A stretch of DNA of 64,000 bases. It comes from Desulfosporosinus sp. (GTDB lineage Bacteria > Bacillota > Desulfitobacteriia > Desulfitobacteriales > Desulfitobacteriaceae). The notes below the pieces were generated by a model. That model was not told the DNA's origin and did not search any database. It saw only the letters and a list, made by a program, of their open reading frames with translations. The stretch is from NCBI GenBank assembly GCA_031292055.1, contig JARLHV010000040.1, forward strand, positions 58,424 through 122,423, read 5' to 3'. A program made the position numbers and the translations under genes. Positions 17,731 to 25,836 of the stretch are shown here, piece after piece. Every line of letters starts with the position of its first letter. Position 1 is the first letter of the stretch.

Positions 17731-18690
17731 ATGAACATACCACATACTTTATGGGAATACCAGTTGCAGCCGGAGGACTCCGGTCAGAAATATCTAACCA
17801 TCCTGCTCCACAAATTTCATTTCTCACTCAGATTACTACAACGGTTAAAGCAAGGAGAACGCGTTTGGGTTAATGGAAGCTTCACCTATTTAACGGCACG
17901 CGGCAAAGAAGGAGAAACGTTATCTGTTCAGCTCTTTTCCGACGAAGAAACCAACATTCCAGGAGAGAATCTCCCCCTCAATATTCTCTATGAAGATGAA
18001 TACCTTTTAGCGGTGAATAAACCAGTTGGTCAAGTGGTTCATCCTACCCACCGTTATCTCACGAATACGTTAGGAAATGCCGTCATTGGCTACTGGGAAC
18101 GCAAGCAAGAGCATCGCCTCTATCGTCCCATTCACCGGATTGATCGAAATACCTCTGGTCTCGTCATCATCGCCAAAAATCAATTTGCCCATCAACAGCT
18201 CGCTTGGCAACTGGAACGCGGGCAAATCCACAAACGCTACTTCGGTTTCGTTCAAGGAGTTGTGCTCGAAAATGAAGGATGTATCGACGACCCCATTGGG
18301 TTTGCTCCCGATAGCTTTATCAAACGCAATATTCATCCCGACGGGATGCCGGCTCGAACCCTTTTTCGTGTCCTGCACCGCTATCCAGCTGCTACCTTCC
18401 TCGAGTTCATCTTAGAAACAGGGCGTACTCATCAAATTCGCGTGCACTGTGAAGGCTTTGGGCACCCTTTGCTCGGTGATGATCTTTATGGAGGCGATAC
18501 TACCTTACTTTCCCGTCAAGCCTTACATTCCTCGGTGTATGCTTTTTTACATCCTGCGACAGGACTCCCCCTAGTCATACGAGCCCCTTTTCCTGAGGAT
18601 CTAAGGGATCTGGTGAAAAAGTTAGTGAGATTGCCACACTCCGCTTCACTTTATAATGCCTTGCACTCTTCCAATTTGCCCATCGACTAG
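17731..18690 (+). CDS. RluA-family 23S rRNA/tRNA pseudouridine synthase
   Basis: A 319-residue pseudouridine synthase. HRIDRNTSGLVIIAKN has the catalytic Asp of the RluA/RsuA motif II; LEFILETGRTHQIRVH and HPLLGDDLYGG are motif III regions. An S4-like N-terminal region (VWVNGSFTYLTARGKEGE) is present. It isomerises a uridine in rRNA or tRNA; which one cannot be told. ATG 17731 follows AAGGAGGAATA; the longer open frame from 17686 lacks a site. Its last 45 bases overlap the convergent ywbE gene. Confidence 0.88.
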   Translation: MNIPHTLWEYQLQPEDSGQKYLTILLHKFHFSLRLLQRLKQGERVWVNGSFTYLTARGKEGETLSVQLFSDEETNIPGENLPLNILYEDEYLLAVNKPVGQVVHPTHRYLTNTLGNAVIGYWERKQEHRLYRPIHRIDRNTSGLVIIAKNQFAHQQLAWQLERGQIHKRYFGFVQGVVLENEGCIDDPIGFAPDSFIKRNIHPDGMPARTLFRVLHRYPAATFLEFILETGRTHQIRVHCEGFGHPLLGDDLYGGDTTLLSRQALHSSVYAFLHPATGLPLVIRAPFPEDLRDLVKKLVRLPHSASLYNALHSSNLPID

Positions 18691-18840
18691 TCTGACTTTA
18701 ATTCCTCTCGGATGAATCTGGGAGTTTGTCAAAATATCTTTGACCACCCCTCGCGTTAGTTTACCCGTCCTTTGATCTGCTTTCAAAACAATGTCCACGG
18801 TTACCCCTGCGGAAATATCTTGTCTGGACTGACCATTCAT
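18646..18840 (-). CDS. ywbE: YwbE-family small protein
   Basis: A 64-residue protein almost identical in layout to Bacillus YwbE. RQDISAGVTVDIVLKADQRT, TRGVVKDILTNSQIHPRGIK and VRLVDGQIGRVQGI follow the family (DUF2196) along its whole length. Function unknown; an RNA-associated role has been guessed from its KOW-like strands. ATG 18840 follows AAGGGAG. It converges on and overlaps the pseudouridine synthase gene by 45 bases. Confidence 0.88.
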   Translation of the reverse strand: MNGQSRQDISAGVTVDIVLKADQRTGKLTRGVVKDILTNSQIHPRGIKVRLVDGQIGRVQGIIK

Positions 18841-18890
18841 AGTAAAACTCCCTTCTAGTTATTCCATCGACAGCAACTTGTTAAAGTAGG

Positions 18891-18992
18891 TTATTGGCAG
18901 TGCACTTTTATTCTAAAGCTAATGATACCTACCGCCAGCTCCATCACGTTGCCTCTTGTCGCGAATTCCTTAAATTCCTTGATAAAACTCAT
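18891..18992 (-). pseudogene. mscL: mscL 5' fragment (large-conductance mechanosensitive channel)
   Basis: The minus strand from ATG 18992 reads MSFIKEFKEFATRGNVMELA followed by VGIIS, then a non-homologous tail of eight residues and TAA at 18891. The first 25 residues match the amphipathic S1 helix and the start of TM1 of MscL (family pattern: KEFKEFAMRGNVVDLAVGVI). The rest of the roughly 130-residue channel is missing, so this is a truncated remnant or deletion scar. It lies between map and ywbE, only 13 bases from the map stop. Identity is inferred from recall of the family, with no database comparison. Confidence 0.7.
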
Positions 18993-19005
18993 CCAAGTGT
19001 CCCTT

Positions 19006-19755
19006 TCAGTCCTGCTCAGTTAAAATAAGAGGACTATTATCAGTAATCGCAATTGTATGCTCGTATTGTGCTGAAAGACTGCCATCTATCGTGCGAGCCG
19101 TCCACTCATTGGGATCAATTTTGAGATGATGTAGCCCTAAGTTTATCATGGGTTCAATCGTAAAGACCATACCCTTCCTAAGCCTTTCCCCCCTATGGGG
19201 GCGACCACAATGGGGAACTTGTAAGTCCTCGTGCATGATTTGCCCAATTCCATGACCCGTAAATTCCTCCACTACGGAGAATCCCTGAGCTTCAGCGTGA
19301 CTCTGTATAGCGTGGGAAATGTCTCCAATCCTATTGCCAACGACAGAGGTTTCTATGCCAATGTAGAGACATTCCTTAGTAACTTTCATTAGCCGTTCTG
19401 CTTGCTCTGAGATTTGACCAACAGCATATGTCCAAGCGGAATCCGCAAGCCACCCATTGAGATTTACTACCATATCGACACCCACGATATCCCCATCTTT
19501 AAGAGGTGTACGGGTTGGGAAACCATGACAAATTTCATCGTTAACTGAAGCGCAAGTAGCAAAAGCATAACCTTTGTACCCTTTTTGCTCGGCTTTTGCC
19601 CCGTGCGACTGAATGAAATGCTCTGCAAATTGATCAATTTCCAAGGTTGTTATCCCAGGACGAATTATAGTTCGAAGTTCTCGATGACAGGCGGTTAAGA
19701 TCTTGGCAGCTTCGCGCATAAGACCAATTTGTTTTTCAGTTTTGATGACAACCAA
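19006..19755 (-). CDS. map: Type I methionine aminopeptidase
   Basis: A 249-residue enzyme that removes the initiator Met from nascent proteins. The metal-binding residues are visible: DIVGVDMVVNLNGWLADSAW (two Asp), TGHGIGQIMHEDLQVPH (His), VFTIEPMINLG (Glu) and AQYEHTIAIT (Glu). The TTG start at 19755 follows AAGGAGG. The length is normal for bacterial MetAP type Ia. It stands alone here, unlike the ribosomal-operon copy found in many Firmicutes, so a second map may exist elsewhere. Confidence 0.92.
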   Translation of the reverse strand: MVVIKTEKQIGLMREAAKILTACHRELRTIIRPGITTLEIDQFAEHFIQSHGAKAEQKGYKGYAFATCASVNDEICHGFPTRTPLKDGDIVGVDMVVNLNGWLADSAWTYAVGQISEQAERLMKVTKECLYIGIETSVVGNRIGDISHAIQSHAEAQGFSVVEEFTGHGIGQIMHEDLQVPHCGRPHRGERLRKGMVFTIEPMINLGLHHLKIDPNEWTARTIDGSLSAQYEHTIAITDNSPLILTEQD

Positions 19756-20071
19756 TGTAAAGCCTCCTTAGCTTGTAACAGTAACTATCTTCTCTAAATA
19801 CTCATTATAATACTTTATTGGGGAAAGTACTTGTATGTGCCAAGAAAAAAAGGGCTGAATTGTGTTAGTTTGTCTATCAACGACAAACGGTTTGGGTTGG
19901 AGATGGGTGGGCACACAAACAAACTCCTCCAAAATGAGTTGCAGGAATTTGGTGCAGAGACTTTTATTATTGAGGTATTAGAAATCTTAATACAAACAAA
20001 CCCATACGTCCATAGAACACGATAGGCACTAGACAATTATAGTCAGTGCCTACCCCCAGGATGCCTAATCA
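19756..20071 (+). pseudogene. GIY-YIG nuclease-like fragment in the intergenic region
   Basis: A plus-strand frame (19831-20025) encodes the stretch LEMGGHTNKLLQNELQEFGA followed by ETFIIEVLEIL, which resembles the C-terminal half of small GIY-YIG family proteins (pattern: GxHxNKxLQxxWNxFGxxxFxFEVLE). The GIY and YIG strands are missing upstream, and the end is short. No ribosome binding site is evident. It is probably a decayed gene. The inverted repeat 20023-20030/20045-20052 (TAGGCACT/AGTGCCTA) lies just after it, without a T-run. Confidence 0.45.
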
Positions 20072-21682
20072 TTACTCAGCGCTAGCAGTGCTATTAAAAT
20101 AGTCGGTGATACCACTCTCGATTGCAGTAGCAATAGTTTGTCTGAAATCATCGCTGGCCAGCTTTATTTCCTCATCAGGGTTGGAGATAAACGCCGCTTC
20201 TACTAATATCGCCGGCATATTTGTGTGTTTTATCACATAGAACGGTGCTTCTTTAACCCCTCTATCGGATGTGCCTAAATGATTTATTAACTCAGCTTGT
20301 ACATTATCGGCAAGTTGTTGACTCTTGTCTGCTTGGGGATTATCTTGACTATAATAAGTGGATGTTCCAGATACCGCTGGATTATCGAACGAATCATTAT
20401 GAATACTCACAAAGATGTCTGCTTTGGCATTATTCGCTAAGTCGGATCGATACTCTAGATCACTCATTGTCGAAAAGTCTGCGCTAGCTGGTGAGTTATC
20501 TGATGACCTAGTCATTAGTACATTTACTCCATCCGACTTTAAGTCATTCTCCAGCATGAGTGCTATTGCTAAATTATTATCTTTTTCCAGAGAACCCGTT
20601 GGACCGATAGCGCCCGTATCTGGAGTCCCATGGCCTGGATCAATTACAATCGTTTTCCCAGCTAACACCGAATCAGAACTAACTGCCTCGCTGGGCATTC
20701 CTATAGTTTCGATTGATTTACTAACGGCAGCCGATACTATAGATGTACCTCCTAGTATATAAACAACGCTGCCACTACTGGGATCTCCTCTCGTAACTAA
20801 AATCGAGTTGATAGGAATCGGCATACTCTGAGGATCTGTTAACAATAAGGGGGACTTGTTTTTGGATGCCAAGACAGTCCCTACCATAGCATCTGGAAAA
20901 TCCTCACCCGATGCTATGAAAATATCTGGCGAAGTGTAGGAACTCTTTGCATAGTCGTATATTTTGGCTGATGTATCATATCTATCAACCCCGCCTAATC
21001 TCGTTTCTATCGAGATCCCGTTATCTGAGAGTACGTTACTAGGAACTACTGCTTCCCCGCCAACTACGATTACATGCGCTGGTTTCTGGGTTTTAAAATA
21101 GTTGGCAACCGAATCAGGTAATGTGTTAGTCATTAAAATTATAGGTATCTGCTGAATTCCAGCAAACGATGCGCTCGCTAAGGCATCTGGAAAGTTATCG
21201 CCATTCGCAACTATAACCGAGTCACTTTGCATCCTCAAGGCTATCAAGGTAGATGTTTCGTATCGATCACCCCCTCCAATACGTTCGTACGGGAGCTGGA
21301 GTTCATCTAGTTTGCTCTCGATTGCCGAAGTAAGACATCCTTCTCCACCAAGTAAAATAATTTTCTGCGCTTTCAGCCTCTGTAATTCAGATATTACGCG
21401 TGAATCCAAGGACGTTCCAGCCGTCAATAAAATTGGTGCATCCAACTTAACCGCTAACGGAGTGGCAGCTATAGCGTCCGCGTAATCGCTTGATTCATCT
21501 AAAATAACCGTATCTGCCGAATGCCAGCCTTGATTGGATGCTGAAATTGATGTAGCTATTCTATCATTTCCGGCAAGTCGTTGAACCGAGTATACAGGGG
21601 TATCAGCATATGTAACTTGTGGCTTTGCCAAGATTGCGACTGCGATAGCTATTAGTATTAGTACTTTCTTCAACTGTTTCAC
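20072..21682 (-). CDS. Cell wall amidase with three CWB2 repeats (LytC/Cwp-like)
   Basis: A 536-residue secreted N-acetylmuramoyl-L-alanine amidase. A signal peptide (about residues 1-27) is followed by three putative cell wall binding type 2 repeats (about 33-310, seen as recurring RLAGNDRIATS, RIGGGDRYETS, RLGGVDRYDTS). The C-terminal Amidase_3 domain has DPGHG (Zn His), LEKDNNL (Zn Glu), VSIHNDS (Zn His) and LVEAAFISNPDEE (catalytic Glu). CWB2 repeats bind anionic wall polymers in Clostridia. The start is GTG 21682 behind AAGGA; TTG 21673 is an alternative. A palindrome lies directly upstream. Its layout matches Clostridioides Cwp6-like amidases. Confidence 0.92.
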   Translation of the reverse strand: MKQLKKVLILIAIAVAILAKPQVTYADTPVYSVQRLAGNDRIATSISASNQGWHSADTVILDESSDYADAIAATPLAVKLDAPILLTAGTSLDSRVISELQRLKAQKIILLGGEGCLTSAIESKLDELQLPYERIGGGDRYETSTLIALRMQSDSVIVANGDNFPDALASASFAGIQQIPIILMTNTLPDSVANYFKTQKPAHVIVVGGEAVVPSNVLSDNGISIETRLGGVDRYDTSAKIYDYAKSSYTSPDIFIASGEDFPDAMVGTVLASKNKSPLLLTDPQSMPIPINSILVTRGDPSSGSVVYILGGTSIVSAAVSKSIETIGMPSEAVSSDSVLAGKTIVIDPGHGTPDTGAIGPTGSLEKDNNLAIALMLENDLKSDGVNVLMTRSSDNSPASADFSTMSDLEYRSDLANNAKADIFVSIHNDSFDNPAVSGTSTYYSQDNPQADKSQQLADNVQAELINHLGTSDRGVKEAPFYVIKHTNMPAILVEAAFISNPDEEIKLASDDFRQTIATAIESGITDYFNSTASAE

Positions 21683-21688
21683 CTATCC

Positions 21689-21706
21689 TTATAATTACAA
21701 TTATAA
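21689..21706. promoter_or_regulatory. Palindrome next to the amidase start
   Basis: TTATAATTACAATTATAA is an 8-2-8 perfect inverted repeat lying seven bases from the amidase start codon. Position and symmetry suggest an operator or a structure affecting initiation. No further match to a known box is claimed. Confidence 0.3.
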
Positions 21707-21927
21707 TCCGCGCTGTGAATCTGAAAAAAGAGACTACCTGTCCGCAATTAATAATGGCATCGACACCTTTCATTTTGGTTCGAATACCATTATCTCTCTC
21801 CTCTATCCAGCAACATACCTATCATAGGCAAATATTGTGATCGATATAAGGTTTTATTGTATAGATCTTGTCAAGAAATTCTGTAGATCTCTAATCAGAC
21901 ACCCGTCGGGCAATACTAGGCTAAACA

Positions 21928-22242
21928 TTATTCTGATTTTGGGTGCGAGAGTAATGTATGATCTTGTTCAATCACATATTTTCTGTATTCAGTAGGAGTT
22001 TTTTCGTTTTTAACTGCAGTTAATTCTCCGATTTTGACGATATCTCTCAGCTTATCATTAATAAAGGTTTGAAAACAGGCCGGAACGTGATCTTTATGAT
22101 ACCTATGTAAAGCGACACATTCCCGACAACGTCCATGCCATTCACAGAGAATCTCAGTACATGTGCACTTTATATTTTCAGGATTGCTGGCGATCTTTCG
22201 ATTTTCCAGAACCATCTTATAATACTCTTCTTTTGTTCTCAT
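21928..22242 (-). CDS. Conserved Cys-rich hypothetical protein
   Basis: A 104-residue protein. The core CTCTEILCEWHGRCRECVAL with HRYHKDHVPAC directly after has six Cys and several His, typical of a zinc-binding small protein family found in anaerobic Firmicutes (CxCxxxxCxWHGxCxECVxxHR). Function unknown. ATG 22242 follows AAGGAGG. Monocistronic, with 245 bases without a gene between it and the amidase. Confidence 0.75.
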   Translation of the reverse strand: MRTKEEYYKMVLENRKIASNPENIKCTCTEILCEWHGRCRECVALHRYHKDHVPACFQTFINDKLRDIVKIGELTAVKNEKTPTEYRKYVIEQDHTLLSHPKSE

Positions 22243-22321
22243 TGGATATTCCTCCTTAAATTAAACAATCTCATGATAAACAGTATTAAATCCAAACGCT
22301 TTATTATTTCGCGCATTTAAT

Positions 22322-22493
22322 CTAATTCCGAGACACCCACTTCTTTAAGTGGGTGTCCCTTTTTCTTCTTCGGTGACGATAGTCTCCGGTGGAGAGTAGC
22401 GCCGAGCCACCTTTCCCAATAGAAATACTTGACGGCGAAGGAGGTAGACTCCCACCGAAGTCCCGATGTTCAACTTTAGCGTAAGCGAGTTCA
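22322..22493 (-). ncRNA. Pseudoknotted structured element, possible IS200/IS605 omega-RNA/right-end remnant
   Basis: The outer stem CTTCGGTG (22368-22375) / CACCGAAG (22453-22460) encloses AGTCT (22381-22385) / AGACT (22446-22450) and a hairpin GGTGG (22388-22392) / CCACC (22407-22411). The loop of that hairpin (CGCCG, 22400-22404) can pair with CGGCG (22433-22437), forming a pseudoknot. Beyond it lies the strong hairpin 22332-22357. Read on the minus strand the order is scaffold then end hairpin, as in TnpB omega-RNA/right-end regions, but no tnpB is present. The 81-residue reading frame here has no known match and a weak start. Confidence 0.45.
22332..22365 (+). terminator. Strong hairpin followed by T-rich tract on the plus strand
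   Basis: The stem GACACCCACTT / AAGTGGGTGTC (11 bp, loop CTTT) is followed on the plus strand by CCCTTTTTC. No plus-strand gene ends here, so it may be the end hairpin of a mobile element and not a gene terminator. Confidence 0.55.
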
Positions 22494-23102
22494 CTATAGT
22501 TCGCCAAACGTATTTTCAACGATATTAGGTAAAAGTCCGTAGATAGAACATCCAATTTTATTTTCAAAATAATCTTTTAACGCTATTACGGATTTCCATT
22601 TTGAAACCGTTAAATGATTTGTTCCGGATTTAAGTACCGTCTCCACAAAACGCTTCTCTAAGATACTATAGCCCGACGGAAGTACCAACGAATCGCAAAG
22701 TTGAATCAGCAAGTCATAATCATCATAGTGCACCTCATTGAGATAATTTTTAATCATCCGTAGTTCCTCGGCTGAGCAATTCCACTCTCCGTAAATTGCC
22801 TGGATGTCTTTATAGGAAAATGTATGGGTCATACAGATCCTAGCAGCATCTTCAAAGCCTTGTTCCATTAAAAACAGGTATCCGTCTAAGACGTGCCGCA
22901 TCCCGCTCCCAGTGCGACGACCTATATCATGTAGTAATCCTAATATATAGGCTACAGTTTCATCCATACTGGGACACCGTGCTGATATAAGCCTTGCTGC
23001 CTTAGCAACATAGATTGAATGGTTTACCCATATTCCAGGGTTTAAGGCTTGTGCCTCGTCTAGTAACGCCTTAGCTTGCTGTAGATTTGGTATTTGTCTC
23101 AC
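22494..23102 (-). CDS. HD-domain metal-dependent phosphohydrolase/oxygenase-like protein
   Basis: A 202-residue HD-superfamily protein. Candidate metal ligands are H28, H58-D59 (LLHDIG), H70, H93 and D137, the H...HD...H...H...D pattern of dinuclear-metal HD enzymes, including the phosphonate oxygenase PhnZ. The usual activity is hydrolysis of a phosphoester; the exact substrate is not known. The GTG start at 23102 overlaps the permease stop by four bases (GTGA), placing it as the last gene of the ABC operon. Its partner being an Fe3+/2-aminoethylphosphonate-type transporter suggests that it handles the imported compound. Confidence 0.8.
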   Translation of the reverse strand: MRQIPNLQQAKALLDEAQALNPGIWVNHSIYVAKAARLISARCPSMDETVAYILGLLHDIGRRTGSGMRHVLDGYLFLMEQGFEDAARICMTHTFSYKDIQAIYGEWNCSAEELRMIKNYLNEVHYDDYDLLIQLCDSLVLPSGYSILEKRFVETVLKSGTNHLTVSKWKSVIALKDYFENKIGCSIYGLLPNIVENTFGEL

Positions 23103-24775
23103 TCAATCGACCACTTTCTTTTTGAACTGATTTTATTAATCCCTAAGAGCATAACGATTGTAAGTCCAACTGAAATTACTGCCATCGCCATGCCCAGTGA
23201 TAAATCCCCTTGTTCAAATTGAGAATAGATGTAGGTTGCGGAGGTTTGCATGGCAGGCGGCAAAATCATGAGCGCCCCAACGAGTTCCCGAATAGAAATT
23301 GTAAAGGTCATCATCCAGCCCGCAAGTAAGCTCGGCAAAAGTAATGGCAGAATTATTCTTCGTAATACATAAAACATCTTGCCTCCCAATACCCGCCCGG
23401 CCTGAAATAGTGATTCATCAATCTGAGAATAGTTGGCCTTCACATACTGAACTGTGTAGGGCAGAAAGAAAATGACATAAGTCAGTACAACCATTCCATA
23501 GGTATTATAGAGCGGGATCGGCATCCAAGGTGCATCCCAAACAATAATTAAGCCGACTACCATAACAATACCCGGCACGGTATTAGGCAATAAGCTAAAA
23601 AGGTCAATGATACGCTGGGGCCAAGTGCGCGATTTTTGAATGGCGAGAGCAAATACTGTTCCTATAATAACACAGATGGTCGCTACAATTAAAGATAAGC
23701 TCAAGCTGTTCATAAGGGCTTCCATGCTTTCAGATCCCCAAGCTAAGAGCTTTTCATAATGAATGAGAGTGAAATTCTGCCAGACAAGTCCGCCGCCTCG
23801 AAGTTTCATGATGGATGCGACCAGAATAGAAAAATAAGGCACACCAATTGCTATCGCAAGAAGAGCAATAATATAAATCCAAGCCAGCCACGTCTGCCAG
23901 CGTTTAAGCACATATATCTTTCCCTCCGAACCTTTTCCGCTTATTGTATTATAGGTAAACTTTCTACTGATTAGCGAACTTACATACCAAAAAATTAAAC
24001 ATGTACTTAATAGTACTGTCGCCAAAGAAGTCGCTTTGCTGAAATCAATCGGCCAACTAGAAGTATATTTCTGGATTTCTGTTGTTATAACATAATAACC
24101 AATTCTCCGTCCAAACGTGGCCGGTGCACCAAATTCCGAAATTGATTTCACGAAAATAAGCAGTGCGCCCATCGCATAGCTAGAAAATAACAACGGCAAA
24201 ACTATTCTCCGAAATACATAGAATGCTTTGCCACCATGGATAAACGCGGCATCTTCTATACTGCCGCTCACTTGTAAAAGGGCGTTTCGTAATATTAAAT
24301 ACAACAACGGCAGCATATGCAAACTCATGATCAGAACCATTCCCAATAGATTGAAAAAATAAGGACTCAACTTACTTGATGAGGGAATAAATTGTTCGAA
24401 ATATCCCTTCGGTTGCATGAACAAAATCCAGCCCATTGAACCAATATAAGGTGGCGTCATAAAAGGAATCATGATCAGTACATCTAACCACTCATGCTTT
24501 CTAAGCGCAGTTTTGGCCAATATCCAAGCCAATGGCAGAGCAAACAACGTTGTTCCGCCTACTACTAACACGCCCAGCAGGATAGTGTTAAAAAATGTTT
24601 CCCTTAAATCATTATCTATAAAAATGCGCAACGGCGCAGCTAAATTAAGTGAGCCATTGGGAAAGATACTTGTTAAAAATATGAAAAAAAGGGGGATAAC
24701 CACTAGCATCAATAATAGTAAGATTGCCAGAGTCATCCCAAACCGTTTATAGTGATTCAAACCTATCATCTCCAT
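23099..24775 (-). CDS. ABC transporter permease, fused double domain (FbpB/PhnU-V type)
   Basis: A 558-residue inner-membrane protein with two BPD_transp_1 domains in tandem, about residues 60-260 and 345-540, each with five or six helices. Each ends with the EAA loop contacting the ATPase (SGSIEDAAFIHGGKAFYVFR and DESLFQAGRVLGGKMFYVLR). Such fused permeases serve iron(III), thiamine or 2-aminoethylphosphonate transporters. It lies between the binding protein and the HD gene in one operon. The first ATG has no clear ribosome binding site; a TTG 15 bases downstream (24760) follows GGAG and may be the real start. Confidence 0.9.
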   Translation of the reverse strand: MEMIGLNHYKRFGMTLAILLLLMLVVIPLFFIFLTSIFPNGSLNLAAPLRIFIDNDLRETFFNTILLGVLVVGGTTLFALPLAWILAKTALRKHEWLDVLIMIPFMTPPYIGSMGWILFMQPKGYFEQFIPSSSKLSPYFFNLLGMVLIMSLHMLPLLYLILRNALLQVSGSIEDAAFIHGGKAFYVFRRIVLPLLFSSYAMGALLIFVKSISEFGAPATFGRRIGYYVITTEIQKYTSSWPIDFSKATSLATVLLSTCLIFWYVSSLISRKFTYNTISGKGSEGKIYVLKRWQTWLAWIYIIALLAIAIGVPYFSILVASIMKLRGGGLVWQNFTLIHYEKLLAWGSESMEALMNSLSLSLIVATICVIIGTVFALAIQKSRTWPQRIIDLFSLLPNTVPGIVMVVGLIIVWDAPWMPIPLYNTYGMVVLTYVIFFLPYTVQYVKANYSQIDESLFQAGRVLGGKMFYVLRRIILPLLLPSLLAGWMMTFTISIRELVGALMILPPAMQTSATYIYSQFEQGDLSLGMAMAVISVGLTIVMLLGINKISSKRKWSIE

Positions 24776-24781
24776 TAGTCA

Positions 24782-25819
24782 TTACTTTTTAAAAATATCT
24801 GTAAATTTTTGGATAACACTTTTTTGGTTAGCAATCATCCAATCTGAGTTAACTTTAAGCGTTGGAATCTCACTCGCACTCGGTCTACCCTGAACTTTTA
24901 CATCGCTCCGTCCGGGAAGAAGATAAGCATCCGCAACCATTTTTTGCACTTCGTCCGACAATAAGTAATCCATAAACGCTTTAGCATTTTCGACGTTATT
25001 ACTTGTTTTAGTGATTAAAGCAGGCCGCGGGCTAATCACTGTGCCTTCAGCCGGATAAATCAAATCAACTGGTTCGCCCTTTGCCTTCGCTTGATACGTC
25101 ATATAATCGACGCTTGCAATGACCATACTTTTGGCACCTGTTATGACCGGATCAAGTGCTTCCTGGTTGGCACCCGCCATTAAAACACCATTACTTTTTA
25201 GCTGTTTAAACAAATCCCAACCCGAATCACCTTTGACACTCAAATAACCAGTAGCAAAGTCGGCAGCTGAGCCGGATAAAGCTGGATCAGGGATATTAAT
25301 TTGATCTTTCCACTCGGGTTTGGTTAGATCAGTCCAATCTTTAGGTGGATTTGTAACAAGCTTCGTATTATAGGCTATGCCAAGGGCAGACAGACTATAG
25401 CTATAGTAGTTGCCATCTTGGTCGGACCATTGGGGAAATAATTTATCGGCATTTTTAGCTTCTTTATAGGGCAAGGTCATGCCACTTTTCATGAGCCCTT
25501 GCGCTGAAGGTAAGGAAGCAAGGACAACAACATCGGCAACCGGTTTGGCTTTTTCAGCTTCAAGCCTTGCTAAGATTTTACCAGTTGTACCTTGAAACAT
25601 TTCAACTTGAACCCCAGTCTTTTTTTCAAAGCCCTTTTGGATATTCGTAGCGAGGTCGTTAGGTCCCGCACTGTATACGGTTAGCTTTCCACTTAACGTT
25701 ACTTCCGCTGTTGCTGGAGCAGGTTTTGGGATTGTTCCACAGCTAATTATGCTGATACTGGCTACCAGAGCCATGACCATGATTAACCTCTTTTTAAGTC
25801 TTTTGTTTAACAACGTCAC
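24782..25819 (-). CDS. ABC transporter substrate-binding lipoprotein (Fe3+/2-AEP type)
   Basis: A 345-residue extracellular solute-binding protein. The leader ends at SIISC, a lipobox, so it is a lipoprotein. The mature part begins LTVYSAGPNDLATNIQKGFE and contains TGKILARLEAEKAKPVADVV, the family signature of FbpA/PhnS/ThiB-like proteins (type 2 periplasmic fold). The specific ligand cannot be read from the sequence; iron(III) tyrosine ligands are not obvious, which leans to an organic phosphonate or similar anion. The start GTG 25819 follows AAGGAG at good spacing; an upstream ATG at 25840 is possible and would overlap the ATPase stop. Confidence 0.88.
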   Translation of the reverse strand: MTLLNKRLKKRLIMVMALVASISIISCGTIPKPAPATAEVTLSGKLTVYSAGPNDLATNIQKGFEKKTGVQVEMFQGTTGKILARLEAEKAKPVADVVVLASLPSAQGLMKSGMTLPYKEAKNADKLFPQWSDQDGNYYSYSLSALGIAYNTKLVTNPPKDWTDLTKPEWKDQINIPDPALSGSAADFATGYLSVKGDSGWDLFKQLKSNGVLMAGANQEALDPVITGAKSMVIASVDYMTYQAKAKGEPVDLIYPAEGTVISPRPALITKTSNNVENAKAFMDYLLSDEVQKMVADAYLLPGRSDVKVQGRPSASEIPTLKVNSDWMIANQKSVIQKFTDIFKK

Positions 25820-25836
25820 TTCTGGCACACTCCTTT

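Noticed and set aside
22322..22567. Minus-strand frame of 81 residues
   Set aside because: Overlaps the end of the HD gene and the structured element; no ribosome binding site; better explained as noncoding RNA.
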